Shown here: in pieces, positions 6,952 to 15,569 of the stretch | Layout: the number at the start of each line of letters is the position of its first letter | Position numbering within the stretch: the first letter of the stretch is position 1 | Assembly: GCF_008000935.1 (NCBI RefSeq) | Contig: NZ_CP042831.1 | Span: forward strand, 806,001-870,000 | Direction: 5' to 3' | Length of the DNA stretch: 64,000 nt | From: Flavobacterium alkalisoli | GTDB taxonomy: Bacteria > Bacteroidota > Bacteroidia > Flavobacteriales > Flavobacteriaceae | Position numbers and translations under genes: made by a program | The notes under the pieces: model-generated | Told to the model about the DNA's origin: nothing | Databases searched by the model: none | Seen by the model: the letters and a program-made list of their open reading frames with translations, nothing else

Positions 6952-9003
6952 CTACCAAATTTTTACTCTGTCATCCGGTGCTAAATACATACCATTACCC
7001 TCTTTAATATTGAAAGCTTTATAGAAAGCATCAATATTTTGAAGAGGCACATAAGCCCTGTACATACCCGGTGAGTGCGGATCGGTTTTAACCTGATTTT
7101 TAATAGCCTCATCTCTCATTTTTGTTCTCCAGATAGTAGCCCATGAAATAAAGAAACGCTGCTCAGGAGTGTACCCGTCTATTAACCCTGGGTTTCCGTG
7201 CTCTTTAAGATAAAGTTGTAAACCATCAAAAGCAGCATTTACACCTCCAAGGTCACCAATGTTTTCTCCTAAAGTAAATTTACCGTCTACATAGATACCC
7301 GGTAATGGTTGTAACTTGCTGTACTGATCTGCTAAAGCACCTCCAAGACCTGTAAACTGATCAAGATCGGTATCACTCCACCAGTTAACAAGGTTACCAT
7401 CTGCATTATAACGTGAACCGCTATCATCAAAACCGTGAGATATTTCGTGGCCTATTACTGCACCAATGCCTCCGTAGTTTACAGCTTCGTCTGCCTTATA
7501 ATCGTAGAATGGCGGCTGTAATATACCGGCAGGGAATACAATTTCGTTATAAGCAGGATTAAAGTAAGCATTTACAATTTGAGGAGCCATGTGCCACTCA
7601 TCTTTATTAACCGGCTTTTTAAGATCTTCTTTATCCTGATTAAATCTCCAGCGTGCAATAGCTTTCATGTTAGCAAAATAAGTACCTCCTTCTTCAGGCC
7701 CTTTAACGGTAAGCTGAGAATAATCTTTCCATTTATCAGGGTAACCTATCTTAACTCTAAGTCTTCTTAATTTGTCAATAGCATTTTGCTTCGTGCTCTT
7801 TGCCATCCATGGCAGGTTATTGATACGGTTCTCATAAGCAAGTATTACATTTTTAATCATGCTTTCTGCTTTTACCTTAGCCTCTGCAGGGAATTTTTTC
7901 TCAACATAAAGTTTACCAAGGGCTTCTCCTATTGTACCGTTAACCGTTTGCAGTGCATTCTTATCGCGGCTTTCCTCTTTAAGTGCACCTCTAAGTGTTT
8001 TATTGTAAAACTCCCAGTCGGCAGTTTCTATATCAGTAGTAAGATATCCTGAAGACTTGTTTATAAGTGTCCATTTCAGGTAATCTTTCCATGTTTTTAC
8101 ATCTCCTTTAGCTAAAATAGCCTGTAGAGCTTTCATATATCTTGGCTGAGATACCACAAGAGTATCTATGTTTCCTATACCTGTATCGTTAAGGAATTTT
8201 TTCCAGTCTACTATTGGTGTAAGTCCTCTAAGATCGTTTACAGCCATTGGGTTATAGGTTTTCCTGTCATCACGACGCTCTACCCTGTCAAGTCTTGGCT
8301 CAGCCATAGCAGTCTCAAGAGCTACAATTCTTTTTGCAGCATCTTTTGCATCCTTATCGCTGTAGTCAATATATTTAAGCATTCTTGCAACATGCTGCTC
8401 ATACTTTTCTTTTTTCTCTTTAGAATCGTCATCGTCAGAAACGTAGTAATCCCTGTCCGGTAAACCAAGAGCACCAGGCCCTATATAAAGTACATTCTTA
8501 TTACTGTCTTTAGCATCAGCTCCTACACCTAAATTAAAAAATCCAAGGCCTCCTTCCGGTTCCATATCACTAAGTAATTGTTGCAGGCCGTGTACATCCT
8601 TAACCTGGTCAATTCTTCTTAAATAAGGCTGTATAGGTGCTATTCCTGATTTATTACGGGCAACAGTATCCATAATAGACCTGTATAGCCTTCCTGCCTT
8701 ACCGGCATCAGTATCTGCAGTATAGTTGCGGTTAGCAGCTGCTTCCTTAAGTATTTGCAGCGCATCGTTATTGGTATTCTCTCTTAGCTCATCAAAGCTA
8801 CCCCAACGGGTTTTGTTTCCGGGAATCTCTGTCTGGTCTATCCAGGTTCCGTTCACATATCTGAAAAAGTCATCTGCAGGGCTAACTTTCTTATCCATAT
8901 AAGACAGGTTAATACCATGTGTTTCCTGCTTTTGCGCACTACAAATACCTGTACCTAATACAAGTGCTGCAGCAGCAATTTTAAAATTTTTATCTAATTT
9001 CAT
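6952..9003 (-). CDS. M13 family zinc metallopeptidase (neprilysin/PepO type)
   Basis: A 683-aa secreted or periplasmic endopeptidase. The N-terminus is a signal peptide (AAAALVLGTGICSAQ). The zinc site HEISH is at 519-523 (VIGHEISHGFDD), with the third ligand and structural motif in LGENIGDLGGVNAAF, and the substrate-binding NAYFNPAYNEIVFPAGILQPPFYD precedes it. The length matches full M13 enzymes with a C-terminal RCDPHSPGxxR-like motif (DPHSPGMYRAYVPLQNIDAFYKAF). The family cleaves small peptides. The gene is monocistronic, with its own promoter and terminator. Confidence 0.95.
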   Translation of the reverse strand: MKLDKNFKIAAAALVLGTGICSAQKQETHGINLSYMDKKVSPADDFFRYVNGTWIDQTEIPGNKTRWGSFDELRENTNNDALQILKEAAANRNYTADTDAGKAGRLYRSIMDTVARNKSGIAPIQPYLRRIDQVKDVHGLQQLLSDMEPEGGLGFFNLGVGADAKDSNKNVLYIGPGALGLPDRDYYVSDDDDSKEKKEKYEQHVARMLKYIDYSDKDAKDAAKRIVALETAMAEPRLDRVERRDDRKTYNPMAVNDLRGLTPIVDWKKFLNDTGIGNIDTLVVSQPRYMKALQAILAKGDVKTWKDYLKWTLINKSSGYLTTDIETADWEFYNKTLRGALKEESRDKNALQTVNGTIGEALGKLYVEKKFPAEAKVKAESMIKNVILAYENRINNLPWMAKSTKQNAIDKLRRLRVKIGYPDKWKDYSQLTVKGPEEGGTYFANMKAIARWRFNQDKEDLKKPVNKDEWHMAPQIVNAYFNPAYNEIVFPAGILQPPFYDYKADEAVNYGGIGAVIGHEISHGFDDSGSRYNADGNLVNWWSDTDLDQFTGLGGALADQYSKLQPLPGIYVDGKFTLGENIGDLGGVNAAFDGLQLYLKEHGNPGLIDGYTPEQRFFISWATIWRTKMRDEAIKNQVKTDPHSPGMYRAYVPLQNIDAFYKAFNIKEGNGMYLAPDDRVKIW

Positions 9004-9028
9004 CTTTTAAAGTTTAAACCTTCGGTTA

Positions 9029-9036
9029 CAAAAATA
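9029..9036 (-). promoter_or_regulatory. -7 box of the M13 peptidase promoter
   Basis: On the minus strand this reads TATTTTTG, matching the Bacteroidota TAnnTTTG -7 consensus, about 26 bp before the ATG. No clear -33 TTTG is visible. Confidence 0.45.
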
Positions 9037-9142
9037 TAAAGTTAACATAAATAGCATTGCTTAAATCTGTTAAATATATCGTTTTCGGCAATTTAACAAT
9101 GCATAAGTCATAATAAACAAGCTGTAATAGACTACTGTTTTG

Positions 9143-9150
9143 TAGTTTTG
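9143..9150 (+). promoter_or_regulatory. -7 box of the SCO gene promoter
   Basis: TAGTTTTG matches TAnnTTTG, 18 bp before the ATG of the SCO gene. A -33 element is not obvious. Confidence 0.45.
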
Positions 9151-9168
9151 TGAAAAATATATCCAAAC

Positions 9169-9864
9169 ATGCTTTCATTCTTTAAAAAATACAGGACTTT
9201 TTTCGTTGTATTCTTTATACTCTCAGCAATAATACTGGTATTATTTTACTCGGCATTAAAGCCTCAAAAAAGGCTTCAGGTTTACAATCCGTCCGATGTA
9301 AATCCGGAACTTGTAGACACTACTATACAGTACGTTGCACGCGACCATAAAATTGCAGACTTTGCCTTTGTTAACCAAAACGGAGATACCATTACTCAAA
9401 AGGACTATGAGGGTAAAGTATATGTTGCCGATTTCTTTTTCACTACCTGCCCTACCATTTGCCCTATAATGACAGATAATATGGTGTGGCTGCAGGACAA
9501 AATCAAAGACAACCCCAATGTTATGCTGTTATCACATTCGGTTACTCCCGATATTGACAGTCCTGAAGTTCTAAAGGATTATGCGGAAAAGAAAGGGGTT
9601 ATAGAAAATGGCAGATGGAACCTGGTAACAGGAGATAAAAAAGACATTTATTACATAGCCCGAAAATCATATCTGGCAGTAAAAACCACTACTTCAGATG
9701 AGTTGTATGATATGGTACATACCGAGAATTTTATACTGGTAGACCAGAAAGGAAGGATTCGTGGTTTTTATAACGGAACCAACTTAGACCAGGAAGTGGA
9801 AGGCGAAAAAAATGTTAAACAACTGCTGGAAGATATTAATTGGCTTTGCGAGCACGAAAAGTGA
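9169..9864 (+). CDS. SCO1/SenC family copper/thiol protein
   Basis: A 231-aa membrane-anchored thioredoxin-like protein. One N-terminal helix (residues 9-28) places the domain in the periplasm. The metal/redox motif is FFTTCPTICPIM (CxxxC), and the conserved His is in DMVHTENFILVDQKGRIRGFY. SCO proteins deliver copper to, or reduce, the CuA site of cytochrome c oxidase. It is followed 55 bp later by feoA, which has its own -7 box, so the two are probably separate units. Confidence 0.93.
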   Translation: MLSFFKKYRTFFVVFFILSAIILVLFYSALKPQKRLQVYNPSDVNPELVDTTIQYVARDHKIADFAFVNQNGDTITQKDYEGKVYVADFFFTTCPTICPIMTDNMVWLQDKIKDNPNVMLLSHSVTPDIDSPEVLKDYAEKKGVIENGRWNLVTGDKKDIYYIARKSYLAVKTTTSDELYDMVHTENFILVDQKGRIRGFYNGTNLDQEVEGEKNVKQLLEDINWLCEHEK

Positions 9865-9885
9865 TGCTAATTGAATATTAATTCA

Positions 9886-9917
9886 TAATTTTGCAGTCTT
9901 AATTTATTCTAAATAAG
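9886..9917 (+). promoter_or_regulatory. feo operon promoter with imperfect palindrome
   Basis: TAATTTTG (9886-9893) matches the -7 consensus. Directly after it lies an imperfect inverted repeat, ATTTA-TTC-TAAAT, within 9898-9917, where a repressor would block the start region. The half-site resembles that of the palindrome at 53852-53868. Metal control (Fur or DtxR type) is inferred from gene content only. Confidence 0.4.
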
Positions 9918-9919
9918 CT

Positions 9920-10156
9920 TTGAAAACTTCACTTGCAGGGCTAAAAAAAGGACAAAAGGCCATCATTACCGATTTTAATATTGATGCCATCCCGTTAAAG
10001 TTACTTGAAATGGGGTGCCTTCCCGGCAATTTTGTGGAACTTTTACAAGTTGCCCCCCTGGGGGATCCAATCTACATTAATGTAAACGACAGCCATGTAG
10101 CCATAAGGCTGGAAACTGCCGAAGAAATTGATGTTGAAATAATTGAAACGATTTAA
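9920..10156 (+). CDS. feoA: FeoA, ferrous iron transport accessory protein
   Basis: A 78-aa SH3-like FeoA protein (SLAGLKKGQKAIITDFNIDAIPLKLLEMGCLPGNFVELLQVAPLGDPIYINVNDSHVAIRLETAEEIDVE). Its GDPIYI block and LLEMGxxPG turn are characteristic. FeoA is cytoplasmic and binds FeoB to support Fe(II) import. The only suitable start is TTG at 9920; no in-frame ATG precedes the conserved part. The stop overlaps the feoB ATG (TAATG), so the pair is translationally coupled. Confidence 0.93.
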   Translation: MKTSLAGLKKGQKAIITDFNIDAIPLKLLEMGCLPGNFVELLQVAPLGDPIYINVNDSHVAIRLETAEEIDVEIIETI

Positions 10157-12258
10157 TGGCAGCCCAAAATCTAAAGATAGCCTTAATTGGCAATCCCAAT
10201 ACCGGAAAAACATCTGTTTTTAATCAGCTAACAGGTCTAAACCAGCAGGTAGGTAACTACCCAGGAATCACCGTTGAGCGAAAGCAGGGTTCGGTAAAGC
10301 TGCCGGGCAATATAAAAGGCACCATTATAGACCTTCCCGGTACTTATAGCCTTAATGCCAGCTCTATGGATGAGAATGTGGTTATAGAACTGCTTCTTAA
10401 CCGTAACGATAAAGACTTTCCTGATGTGGCAGTAGTGGTTACCGATGTGGAAAACCTGAAACGAAACCTGCTGCTGTTTACCCAGATAAAAGACCTTGAA
10501 ATCCCTACCATACTGGTTATAAACATGGCCGACAGGATGGAGCGTAAAGGTATTAGCCTGGATATACCTCATCTTGAACAGCACTTAAACACAAAGATTG
10601 CCCTTGTAAGCTCAAGAAAAGGAACTGGTATTGACGGACTGAAGAAACTTATAGTAAACTATGAATCCCTTTCTACCGAACCATGCCTTAATGCATCAGG
10701 TATAGATCCTGAATACTTTAATAAACTACGCAATGCTTTCCCTAACCAGTTGCTGTATAAACTTTGGCTGGTAATTACCCAGGACGTTAACTTTGGTGCA
10801 CTGGAAAGAAACGAAATACAAAACAGCTCGTTTACAAAATCAAAATCTGAGCTTAAGCGATTACAGCAAAAAGAAACCATTAAGCGTTATCAGTTTATAA
10901 ATGATGTGCTTAAGCAGGGCCAGACCATAGACTCCTCTAAAGCTAAAGACCTAAGGGCAAAGCTGGACAGGGTACTTACACACAAAGTGTTTGGTTATGT
11001 TATCTTCTTCTGTATACTCATGCTTATATTCCAGTCGATATTTGCATGGTCAGAAATTCCGATGGACTTTATAGACCGAAGCTTTACATGGTTAAGCTCA
11101 TGGACCTCCAGAACCTTGCCCCCGGGCAAGCTCACCGAGCTTGTTGCCGATGGTATTATTCCGGGTATAGGCGGTGTGGTAATATTTATTCCGCAAATTG
11201 CCTTCCTGTTCCTGTTCATTTCCCTTTTAGAGGAAAGCGGTTATATGAGCCGTGTGGTTTTCCTGATGGATAAGATAATGAAACGCTTTGGCCTTAGCGG
11301 AAAAAGTATTGTTCCGTTAATATCGGGTACGGCCTGTGCCATCCCGGCTATTATGGCGGCAAGAAATATTGAGAACTGGCGTGAAAGGCTTATCACCATT
11401 TTGGTTACCCCTTTTACAACCTGTTCGGCAAGGTTACCGGTATACACCATACTTATTTCCCTTATTATCCCTAACAGGATGGTGTTGGGTGTTTTTAACC
11501 TTCAGGGTTTAACACTAATGCTGCTTTACCTTTTAGGTTTTGCAGGTGCCATACTTGCCGCATATATACTCAACCTTATATTAAAGGTACGTTTTAAAAG
11601 CTTTTTTGTGGCAGAGATGCCTAACTACAAACTCCCTATGTTTAAGAATGTGGGAATTAATGTGGTAGAAAAAACTAAAGCCTTTGTATTTGGTGCCGGT
11701 AAAATAATCCTTGCACTTTCCATTATCATTTGGTTTTTAGGATCTCACGGCCCGGGCGACAACTTTAAAAATGCTGAAGCCCATGTAAGACAGCAGCCAC
11801 AATCTCTTTCGCTAACTGAACAGGAGTTAGACAACGAGATTGCCGGTTATCAGTTAGAAAATTCTTACATAGGTATTATGGGTAAAAGTATAGAACCAGC
11901 CATAACGCCTTTGGGTTACGATTGGAAAATTGGCATAGCAATTGTGTCTTCTTTTGCTGCAAGAGAGGTATTTGTTGGGACACTGGCTACCATATACAAT
12001 ATAGGCAGCAGTGACGACGATGCTACCATAAAACAACGCATGGATGCCGATGTCAGTCCGGTAACAGGTAAAAAGGTATTTAATTTTGCCACTGGTGTTT
12101 CACTGTTATTGTTTTATGCTTTTGCCATGCAGTGTATCAGTACGCTGGCTATAACCAAAAAAGAAACAAATTCCTGGAAATGGCCACTTATTCAGCTGTT
12201 TGGCATGAGTACTTTTGCTTATGTTGTATCGCTAATCGCCTACCAGTTATTAAAATAA
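10156..12258 (+). CDS. feoB: FeoB ferrous iron transporter
   Basis: A 700-aa inner-membrane Fe(II) permease. The N-terminal G-protein domain shows G1 GNPNTGKTS, G3 DLPG and G4 NMAD. A helical guanine-dissociation-inhibitor-like region follows to about 280. The membrane part includes the two Gate regions with Cys-containing motifs (GTACAIPAIMAARN and TPFTTCSARLPVYTILI). Length is at the shorter end for the family. Coupled to feoA upstream; the next gene begins at the base after its stop codon, so the operon continues. Confidence 0.97.
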   Translation: MAAQNLKIALIGNPNTGKTSVFNQLTGLNQQVGNYPGITVERKQGSVKLPGNIKGTIIDLPGTYSLNASSMDENVVIELLLNRNDKDFPDVAVVVTDVENLKRNLLLFTQIKDLEIPTILVINMADRMERKGISLDIPHLEQHLNTKIALVSSRKGTGIDGLKKLIVNYESLSTEPCLNASGIDPEYFNKLRNAFPNQLLYKLWLVITQDVNFGALERNEIQNSSFTKSKSELKRLQQKETIKRYQFINDVLKQGQTIDSSKAKDLRAKLDRVLTHKVFGYVIFFCILMLIFQSIFAWSEIPMDFIDRSFTWLSSWTSRTLPPGKLTELVADGIIPGIGGVVIFIPQIAFLFLFISLLEESGYMSRVVFLMDKIMKRFGLSGKSIVPLISGTACAIPAIMAARNIENWRERLITILVTPFTTCSARLPVYTILISLIIPNRMVLGVFNLQGLTLMLLYLLGFAGAILAAYILNLILKVRFKSFFVAEMPNYKLPMFKNVGINVVEKTKAFVFGAGKIILALSIIIWFLGSHGPGDNFKNAEAHVRQQPQSLSLTEQELDNEIAGYQLENSYIGIMGKSIEPAITPLGYDWKIGIAIVSSFAAREVFVGTLATIYNIGSSDDDATIKQRMDADVSPVTGKKVFNFATGVSLLLFYAFAMQCISTLAITKKETNSWKWPLIQLFGMSTFAYVVSLIAYQLLK

Positions 12259-13086
12259 ATGAAAAAAATAGTTTTTGCTCTTTGTTGTAGTCTAATAATC
12301 GTTACGGGAGGGTATTCTCAAAATAAGCTGGACAAATCTAAAAATGAATTAAACCAGCAAAAAGATTTAAATACCGCCGCCCCTCAATCGTCATCTTCTT
12401 CGTCAGGAAATGGCGGCGATGGAGATGGTTCCATTTTATTAGAGCTTTTAGGAAAGATTGCTTTATTTACAGTTGGAATGTCAACAGTAGGGCACTATGG
12501 TGTAGAAAACCATCTTCATAATGAACTCACAGAGTACCCCTTTTACATTTCTGAACATGGTAACTATTTTGACCCCTTTTTGCATGAAAACGGCAACATA
12601 AATAATTTCAGGTTTGATGTTAAGGATAAGTTTCTGTATAATAACGGTAACCTTTTTGGCAATCATCTTGAAGCAAAACTGCGACCTTTTCAATACTTTT
12701 ATATAAAAGCTGATTACTATCAGTTATTCGAATTTCAGGAACACAGTTCTGATAATCTTTCGTTATTCTATTTTAATTTGGGATACGACAGAATACGTTT
12801 AAAGCGTTTTAATTTAGGGTGGACGCTGGGTGCATCTTACATTGCCAACGATGTAAATAAGTTTGGCTTTTCATTTGGCGCCAATGCCGAATACTTCTGC
12901 AAAAGGAATATCAGCTTTTTAGCAGGAGCAAAATGGTCCTTTATAAACGAAAAGCCCGTTAATGCCTTTGAAATTGAAGGGCGTTTTCACAGGAAGAACT
13001 ATTTTATAAGTGTGGGCTTTGAGCACCTTGATATTGCAACACCTAACTACAATTTTGCGACCTTAGGAGGAGGCATTTATTTATAA
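12259..13086 (+). CDS. Putative outer-membrane protein of the feo operon
   Basis: A 275-aa exported protein with signal peptide (MKKIVFALCCSLIIVTGGYSQ). A Ser/Gly-rich stretch (QSSSSSSGNGGDGDG) and a hydrophobic Gly-rich segment follow. From about residue 110 onward there are alternating aromatic strands (FQYFYIKADYYQLFEF, LSLFYFNLGYDRIRL) ending in GGGIYL. This is the look of a small beta-barrel. It starts immediately after the feoB stop and precedes the FeoB-associated gene, so it belongs to the iron operon. I do not recognise a named family; a role in Fe(II) passage across the outer membrane is only a guess from context. Confidence 0.65.
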   Translation: MKKIVFALCCSLIIVTGGYSQNKLDKSKNELNQQKDLNTAAPQSSSSSSGNGGDGDGSILLELLGKIALFTVGMSTVGHYGVENHLHNELTEYPFYISEHGNYFDPFLHENGNINNFRFDVKDKFLYNNGNLFGNHLEAKLRPFQYFYIKADYYQLFEFQEHSSDNLSLFYFNLGYDRIRLKRFNLGWTLGASYIANDVNKFGFSFGANAEYFCKRNISFLAGAKWSFINEKPVNAFEIEGRFHRKNYFISVGFEHLDIATPNYNFATLGGGIYL

Positions 13087-13088
13087 TT

Positions 13089-13214
13089 ATGGATGTACAG
13101 GAAATAGTAGTATATATACTTGTAGCTGGGGCAGCAGCCTTTCTGGTAAAGAAATTCTTTTTCAAAAAGAAAAAGAAATCAGGCTGCGGCAGCGACGACT
13201 GCGGCTGTCACTAA
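13089..13214 (+). CDS. FeoB-associated Cys-rich membrane protein (41 aa)
   Basis: A very short ORF, 2 bp after the preceding stop, encodes a 41-residue peptide: MDVQEIVVYILVAGAAAFLV (one membrane helix), a basic run FFFKKKKK, and a Cys-rich tail CGSDDCGC followed by His. This is the exact architecture of the FeoB-associated Cys-rich membrane protein family (Pfam FeoB_associated), and it sits as the last gene of the feo operon. The Cys tail probably binds iron or relays redox state on the cytoplasmic face, given the positive-inside run. Its 3' end overlaps the converging AraC gene by 4 bp. Confidence 0.88.
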   Translation: MDVQEIVVYILVAGAAAFLVKKFFFKKKKKSGCGSDDCGCH

Positions 13215-14005
13215 ATTTTAGTGGGTGCCATTCCGTACCTTTTTTTAAAGGCATAGGAAAAGTGCGACATATCTTCAAATCCCACTTCGGGATAAATATC
13301 CGATACTGTCATCTTCTTTTCGGTAAGTAAATAATAGGCTTCCTGTAGCCTGCGCTGCACAAGCCACTTACCCGGTGAGATACTGAAGACTTTTTCAAAA
13401 TCCCTTTTAAACCCTGAAAGACTTCTTCCAGTTAAATAGGCAAAACGGTTAACACCCACATTAAAGTGATAGTTTTGCTCCATAAAGGCTTCAAGGTCTA
13501 TCTTTCCGGGATCGGTAAAATCAAAGAGTACATCCTTAATCTCAGGGCACAATTTAAGCAATAGCAAAATTGCCTCTTCCTGTTTAACCGGCAATAAGGG
13601 TGAACCCGGATATTTTAATACCGGCTCATATTCCCTTAACGAATTCATATAATTGGCAAGCACCGAATTGTTATCCAGAACAAGGCAGGAATTCCCCGAT
13701 GATTTCCTTTCACTTTCATAGCCATACTTAAGACTGAAATTCTTTAATATTTCCTGAGAAAATGTAACGGAAACCGAACGGAACTCTCCTCCCTGCGGTG
13801 GCGTTTTTACATATTTAAGCAGCTGGTTGCGGCGGCAAAAGTAAAGCTGCCCCGCCTCCATGGTTACTGAATTGTTACCGTCGTTAAAAGTAGTGCTGCC
13901 CGATTCCACATAACCAAGCACATGATCGCTTATAAAATGTTCGCCCTGTCGGGATTCGGTAAAATAGCATGAAAATTTTATAGAAGGGAATACAGTTTTT
14001 TCCAT
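13211..14005 (-). CDS. AraC-family transcriptional regulator
   Basis: A 264-aa protein with an N-terminal cupin-like sensing domain (MEKTVFPSIKFSCYFTESRQGEHFISDHVLGYVESG) and the C-terminal double helix-turn-helix of AraC/XylS (NRFAYLTGRSLSGFKRDFEKVFSISPGKWLVQRRLQEAYYLL, then VSDIYPEVGFEDMSHFSYAFKKRYGMAPTKI). A longer reading frame to 14059 exists, but it would be translated through the terminator of the aldehyde dehydrogenase gene. I therefore place the start at the ATG at 14005. It follows that dehydrogenase gene in the same direction and may regulate it. Confidence 0.88.
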   Translation of the reverse strand: MEKTVFPSIKFSCYFTESRQGEHFISDHVLGYVESGSTTFNDGNNSVTMEAGQLYFCRRNQLLKYVKTPPQGGEFRSVSVTFSQEILKNFSLKYGYESERKSSGNSCLVLDNNSVLANYMNSLREYEPVLKYPGSPLLPVKQEEAILLLLKLCPEIKDVLFDFTDPGKIDLEAFMEQNYHFNVGVNRFAYLTGRSLSGFKRDFEKVFSISPGKWLVQRRLQEAYYLLTEKKMTVSDIYPEVGFEDMSHFSYAFKKRYGMAPTKI

Positions 14006-14023
14006 AATATTTAAAGATACGTA

Positions 14024-14055
14024 AAAAGCAGCAGGTATAGTACTGCTGCTTTTAA
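14024..14055 (-). terminator. Terminator of the aldehyde dehydrogenase gene
   Basis: AAAAGCAGCAG (14024-14034) pairs with CTGCTGCTTTT (14043-14053). On the minus strand the hairpin comes 11 bp after the dehydrogenase stop and is followed by a T-run. It separates the dehydrogenase gene from the AraC gene. Confidence 0.75.
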
Positions 14056-14063
14056 TCAAATAA

Positions 14064-15479
14064 TTATACTAAAATAGTTTTTGGTTCAACATACTCTTCA
14101 AGGCCATACACTCCCATTTCCCTGCCTATACCAGATTGCTTGAATCCTCCAAAGGGAGCAAGTGGGTCATGGTAAAGTCCGTTAATAAGTACCCTTCCCG
14201 CTACAATTTGTGAAGCCACACGTTTAGCCCTCATCACATCCGATGAGCTTACATAGGCCTGTAGGCCGTAATCAGTATCGTTAGCAATCTCAATAGCCTC
14301 TTCCTCGGTTTTATAGGTAATAACAGAAAGTACCGGGCCAAATATTTCCTCACGGGCAATACGCATATCGTTAGTAACATTTACAAAAACTGTTGGCTTA
14401 ACAAAGTTACCTGCCTCAAGGCCTTCCGGTTTTCCCGGGCCTCCCATTAGCAACTCGGCTCCTTCTTCCATACCCAATTGTATATATTCCTGTACCCTGT
14501 TATATTGTTTTTGGTTTACCATAGGGCCTAATACAGTAGTGGCATCAGCGGGGTTACCCACCTTTACCTGCTCTACAGTTTCCTTAAGGAGTTCCTTTAC
14601 TTCGGCTATCTTACTTTCATGAACTAATAATCGTGTTCCTGCAATACAGGCTTGCCCGCTGTTCATATAGGCTGCCGAAACTGCCATAGGTATAGCGTCT
14701 TCAAGGTTAGCATCATCAAGAATAATATTAGGCGATTTTCCTCCCAGTTCCAGTGTTACCCGTTTCATGGTCTCTGCGGCACTACGCGCTATAAACTTAC
14801 CAACTGCTGTAGAACCCGTAAAAGATATTTTTGCCACATCTCTGTGATTAACCAAAGTTGCCCCTACCACGTCACCACGACCGTTTACAATATTAAATAC
14901 TCCTTTTGGCAACGCGGCTTCATGAAAACATTCCAGCAGTAACTGTGTTTGAAGCGCACTCATTTCACTGGGCTTTATCACTGCCGTACTGCCCGAAGCT
15001 ATGGACATAGCCAGCTTGCTGCATATAAAACCGTTACTTGCATTCCACGGAGTTATGATACCTACCACTCCCAGCGGCTGCAACATAACTTTTGATTTGC
15101 CTACAATCTTTTGGAATTCGAATGTTTTTAATACTTCTATTGCAGAGGTAAATCCGGAAAGTGCATTTTGAATACTCATGGTACAAAAATGCAATGTCCC
15201 GCCATATTCCTTTACCATTACCTCTATAAGTTCACATTCTCTTTGCTTTACCACATCATAAAGCTTTTGCAGATAAGCAATGCGCTCCTCCTTTGTAGTT
15301 TGAGAAAAGGTTTTAAATGCTTCTTTGGCTGCTGCAACAGCCAGTTGGGTATCGGTTTCGTCACCAAGGATAACTTTGCCGATAAGTCCGTTATCTGTCG
15401 GACTAATTAAATCGAAAACTTCTGTTCCGTGCGGTTTTACAAACGCTCCGTTTACATAAATGGTGTCAATTGTTTTCAT
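14064..15479 (-). CDS. Aldehyde dehydrogenase family protein
   Basis: A 471-aa NAD(P)-dependent ALDH. Visible landmarks are the N of the oxyanion hole (TPWNASN), the cofactor-binding SFTGSTAVGKFI, the general base ELGGKSPNIIL and the nucleophile MNSGQACIAGTRLL. The sequence is close to the group that oxidises small or aromatic aldehydes, but the substrate cannot be told. Transcription is monocistronic by the terminator at its end. A neighbouring AraC regulator may respond to its substrate. Confidence 0.93.
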   Translation of the reverse strand: MKTIDTIYVNGAFVKPHGTEVFDLISPTDNGLIGKVILGDETDTQLAVAAAKEAFKTFSQTTKEERIAYLQKLYDVVKQRECELIEVMVKEYGGTLHFCTMSIQNALSGFTSAIEVLKTFEFQKIVGKSKVMLQPLGVVGIITPWNASNGFICSKLAMSIASGSTAVIKPSEMSALQTQLLLECFHEAALPKGVFNIVNGRGDVVGATLVNHRDVAKISFTGSTAVGKFIARSAAETMKRVTLELGGKSPNIILDDANLEDAIPMAVSAAYMNSGQACIAGTRLLVHESKIAEVKELLKETVEQVKVGNPADATTVLGPMVNQKQYNRVQEYIQLGMEEGAELLMGGPGKPEGLEAGNFVKPTVFVNVTNDMRIAREEIFGPVLSVITYKTEEEAIEIANDTDYGLQAYVSSSDVMRAKRVASQIVAGRVLINGLYHDPLAPFGGFKQSGIGREMGVYGLEEYVEPKTILV

Positions 15480-15489
15480 GTCTTAATTT

Positions 15490-15560
15490 TTTACAAAGTT
15501 CTGCCGCTTTTCAGCTTTTTACTTTGCTGAAAAGTCCAAGTTTACTTTGTTAAAAAGTTC
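15490..15560 (-). repeat. Imperfect tandem and inverted repeats between Nramp and ALDH genes
   Basis: On the minus strand two copies of ACTTTT-nAnCAAAGTAAA occur in tandem, about 25 bp apart, with a third partial AACTTTGTAAAAA. The second copy forms a hairpin, CTTTTCAGC (15507-15515) with GCTGAAAAG (15526-15534). No T-run follows. It may be a small intergenic repeat family or an attenuating structure downstream of the transporter gene. Confidence 0.45.
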
Positions 15561-15569
15561 ACATGAATT

